Shown here in pieces: positions 61,967-64,000 of a stretch of DNA of 64,000 bases. The stretch is from Nomia melanderi. Taxonomy: Eukaryota > Arthropoda > Insecta > Hymenoptera > Halictidae. Below the pieces are notes generated by a model. The model did no database searches. It was not told the origin of the DNA and saw only the letters and a list, made by a program, of their open reading frames with translations. Position numbers and translations under genes: made by a program. How positions within the stretch are numbered: the first letter of the stretch is position 1; each line of letters begins with the position of its first letter. The stretch lies in the NCBI RefSeq assembly GCF_051020985.1, contig NC_135003.1:8425501-8489500 (forward strand). The letters are read 5' to 3'.

Positions 61967-64000
61967 ACAATGCTTGAGATAAACATAAAAGAAACACGTA
62001 GCTGTTCGGTCTTAGATGAAACATCGATTAGATCGTCCATTTAATCTCCCATTGGCAGAGAATACAGCGACGCATGAATATCACCGCCGACTGAAAACTA
62101 ATGAAATTGAAACGTACATGGAAAAAAGTTAGCCGGGGGGCGTCGATTCAATCCTTTGTCTCGTTGATGGGGATCGCGAGCAACCGTTTCGCAATTTATC
62201 TTCCGCCGCGCGCAGTTGATTTTGATTCGACGCCGGCCCTTTCACGACCGATCCCAATTACCGAAATGGTCGAAAGTCATTTTTCCCTTTCCCGGGACAG
62301 GTTTGATAAAATCGGCACAGCGGCCAGCGAGAAAAAAACTACAACAAACGTACACGCGCCGTTAAAACGGGTCGGAATCCCGCTTCCGCGAGCCAGCAAC
62401 GGGGAAAAGGGGTTCGAACGGTAAAAGCGGCAAAGCAAAGCGCGCGCCCGGTATCTCTATTATCAGAACGAGCGCAAAATTTTCGTGTCGCCTTTGTACG
62501 CGTCCGACATTGTTGTTTTTTTGTTTTGCTCTCGTCCAACCCCTCCTTTGTGTCTTTCGACGAAGCTTCACGGCGACTCGCGGTCGCTGGTCATCGATTG
62601 CAAACAGATTGGCATCGGTGCTGCGCTTTAAGTAGAAGCACGCATCCCTTTGCGCTGGTTGATTTTGTTTTCTGTTTCTCCACGGACCGAATCGAATTCC
62701 CCTTTTGGTGGAATGGTTTGATAATGTTGCTCCTCTGAAAGCCGCTTTCTACTTACAAAGAAACTTCGGCAAACGAAAATTCCATTGGTAGTTCGTGGAT
62801 ATTCTATGAATTTTGACTGAATTACTGGAATAAGATATCACCAAACGAATTGTTCAGTTAAAGATCCAAGTAATTCTATTTTCCAGAAATTCCTTTTAAT
62901 TATGATGCGAATAGAAGTTTGATAGATTAAATGAAGTTTGATCTTGAAATCATTATACTTCTCGGAAATTTACTACCTTAATAAACATTTCGGCTAATTA
63001 AGGGCCGTTAAATCGGCGTCCGATTTCGTTGAAAATTTCATTTCACTGCACTTTATCCAGCAGTATTAAATATAGATGCTCAAAGATCCTCGGTGTAAAA
63101 GTAGCCAGCAGATGGCGGAGGTACATAAAGATCCCGTTACACTCGCGAGCGCACTTGCAAACAGGAAAGCGTATTCTGGCCCCCGTCTGGTGTTCCTGTG
63201 CCGCGTCCCCCGATCGTGTTAAACGATCCAGTTTATCGAAGATCGTGGATCGTCCTGTTCTCTGTCGTCACGAAAAGAATTTTTCCCGGGCCGTGGCGTA
63301 TCAGATCTATCCACCGAAGAGATTGCGCGCAATCGGCTCGCCATCTCTTTAACCTTTAATCCGCCGGCTCGGCATTATCCGAGCCGATCGTTAATTACTC
63401 GTTCTTTTTGCTCGGTTGTGAGGCGGTGGGATCGGTAACGATCCGTGGGTTTATTAAGCGCTCAACGCGCAACGCAACGGGCGATCGGTAACGGCGCAAC
63501 GTCGGTGCTCGCGCGAAAAAACAGGGAACGGGTTTCCAGAGATTTCTGCGCAATTTACATCTTCGTCCGCCTCTCGTTTTTTGCGCGGCCCCCACAATAT
63601 TTACATCTTCGTCGAACGAGAGCCGCGCGGCCGTTCGTTTACGACGCGCGTCGAATTGGAAACGTATTTCTCTCAAGCTTTTTTTTTCGACGCGCAGTTC
63701 CCGTTTGCGCCTCGAAGGACATTTTCGCTTGAAAAACAGACCGGCGAGGCGGAAATATCGATGACGACGATTTAATTGGAAGATCCTACGCGATACCGTG
63801 CTCGTCGAATCATTGCTTTATCTTTCATAATTTACTAGAGAAAATAAGGCATTCGTGGTTATAATAAAGTTCACTGTAAGGGTTAATAATATTTAAATTA
63901 CTGTTGAAATAGAATTTCAAGTTGAGAGTTAATTACGAACGCTAATATGCAAAAAAATATACGTTAAGAGCTGCAGTGAATTAACACTTTACTTCGAGAT
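61967..64000. other. Non-coding stretch to the window end
   Basis: CpG-rich blocks at 62120-62620 and 63360-63720 alternate with AT-rich DNA. Open frames are short and overlapping. The last bases hold TTAA followed by CACTTTACTTCG (63980 onward), which could be the left end of another CAC-type MITE cut by the window edge. Confidence 0.4.

Overview
The window looks like 64 kb of an insect nuclear chromosome, most likely a bee or related aculeate hymenopteran. This is inferred from composition (AT-rich stretches alternating with GC-rich, CpG-rich blocks full of cg and cgcg), the low transposon load, and the transposons present (TTAA-flanked piggyBac-type MITEs and a Tc1/mariner-type remnant). 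I find no bacterial operons, rRNA, tRNA, CRISPR array or known microRNA. I recognise no conserved protein-coding gene. The open reading frames are mostly under 220 codons, overlap one another on both strands, and match nothing I know, so I treat nearly all of them as chance.

The best reading is one very long intron, or a gene-poor flank, of a plus-strand gene. A GC-rich block at about 2160-2655 ends in a good 5' splice site (GTGAGT at 2656) and could be a 5' untranslated first exon. At 2899, 34874 and 59968, and more weakly at 21702, a pyrimidine tract ending in CAG runs straight into a GTRAGT or GTACGT donor. That is the signature of recursive-splicing ratchet points in Drosophila. Each of the three strong sites also has a second donor 46-63 nt downstream, which would define a short cryptic exon.

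The other dominant signal is a set of short non-autonomous DNA transposons. I could delimit eleven elements of about 200-270 bp, most bounded by TTAA (two have one decayed boundary), with imperfect inverted repeats: 6289-6540, 11066-11263, 15112-15350, 19900-20131, 20136-20373, 21769-22041, 25798-26034, 45257-45487, 49853-50064, 54900-55127 and 61749-61962. A longer derelict at 3686-4553 keeps a piggyBac-transposase-like acidic N-terminus on the minus strand and may represent the source family. Two elements (19900-20131 and 20136-20373) stand back to back and share one TTAA.

Other structures are a tandemly duplicated palindromic module with compensated stem changes (4681-5006), a 0.7-kb element with long inverted arms (50947-51640), an 86-bp tandem duplication (50583-50754), a decayed Tc1/mariner copy (23490-24170), and microsatellites (GA-rich at 40728-40779, CT-rich at 41516-41592, CCG x13 at 41773-41811). 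The remaining sequence is single-copy-looking non-coding DNA with no feature I can support.
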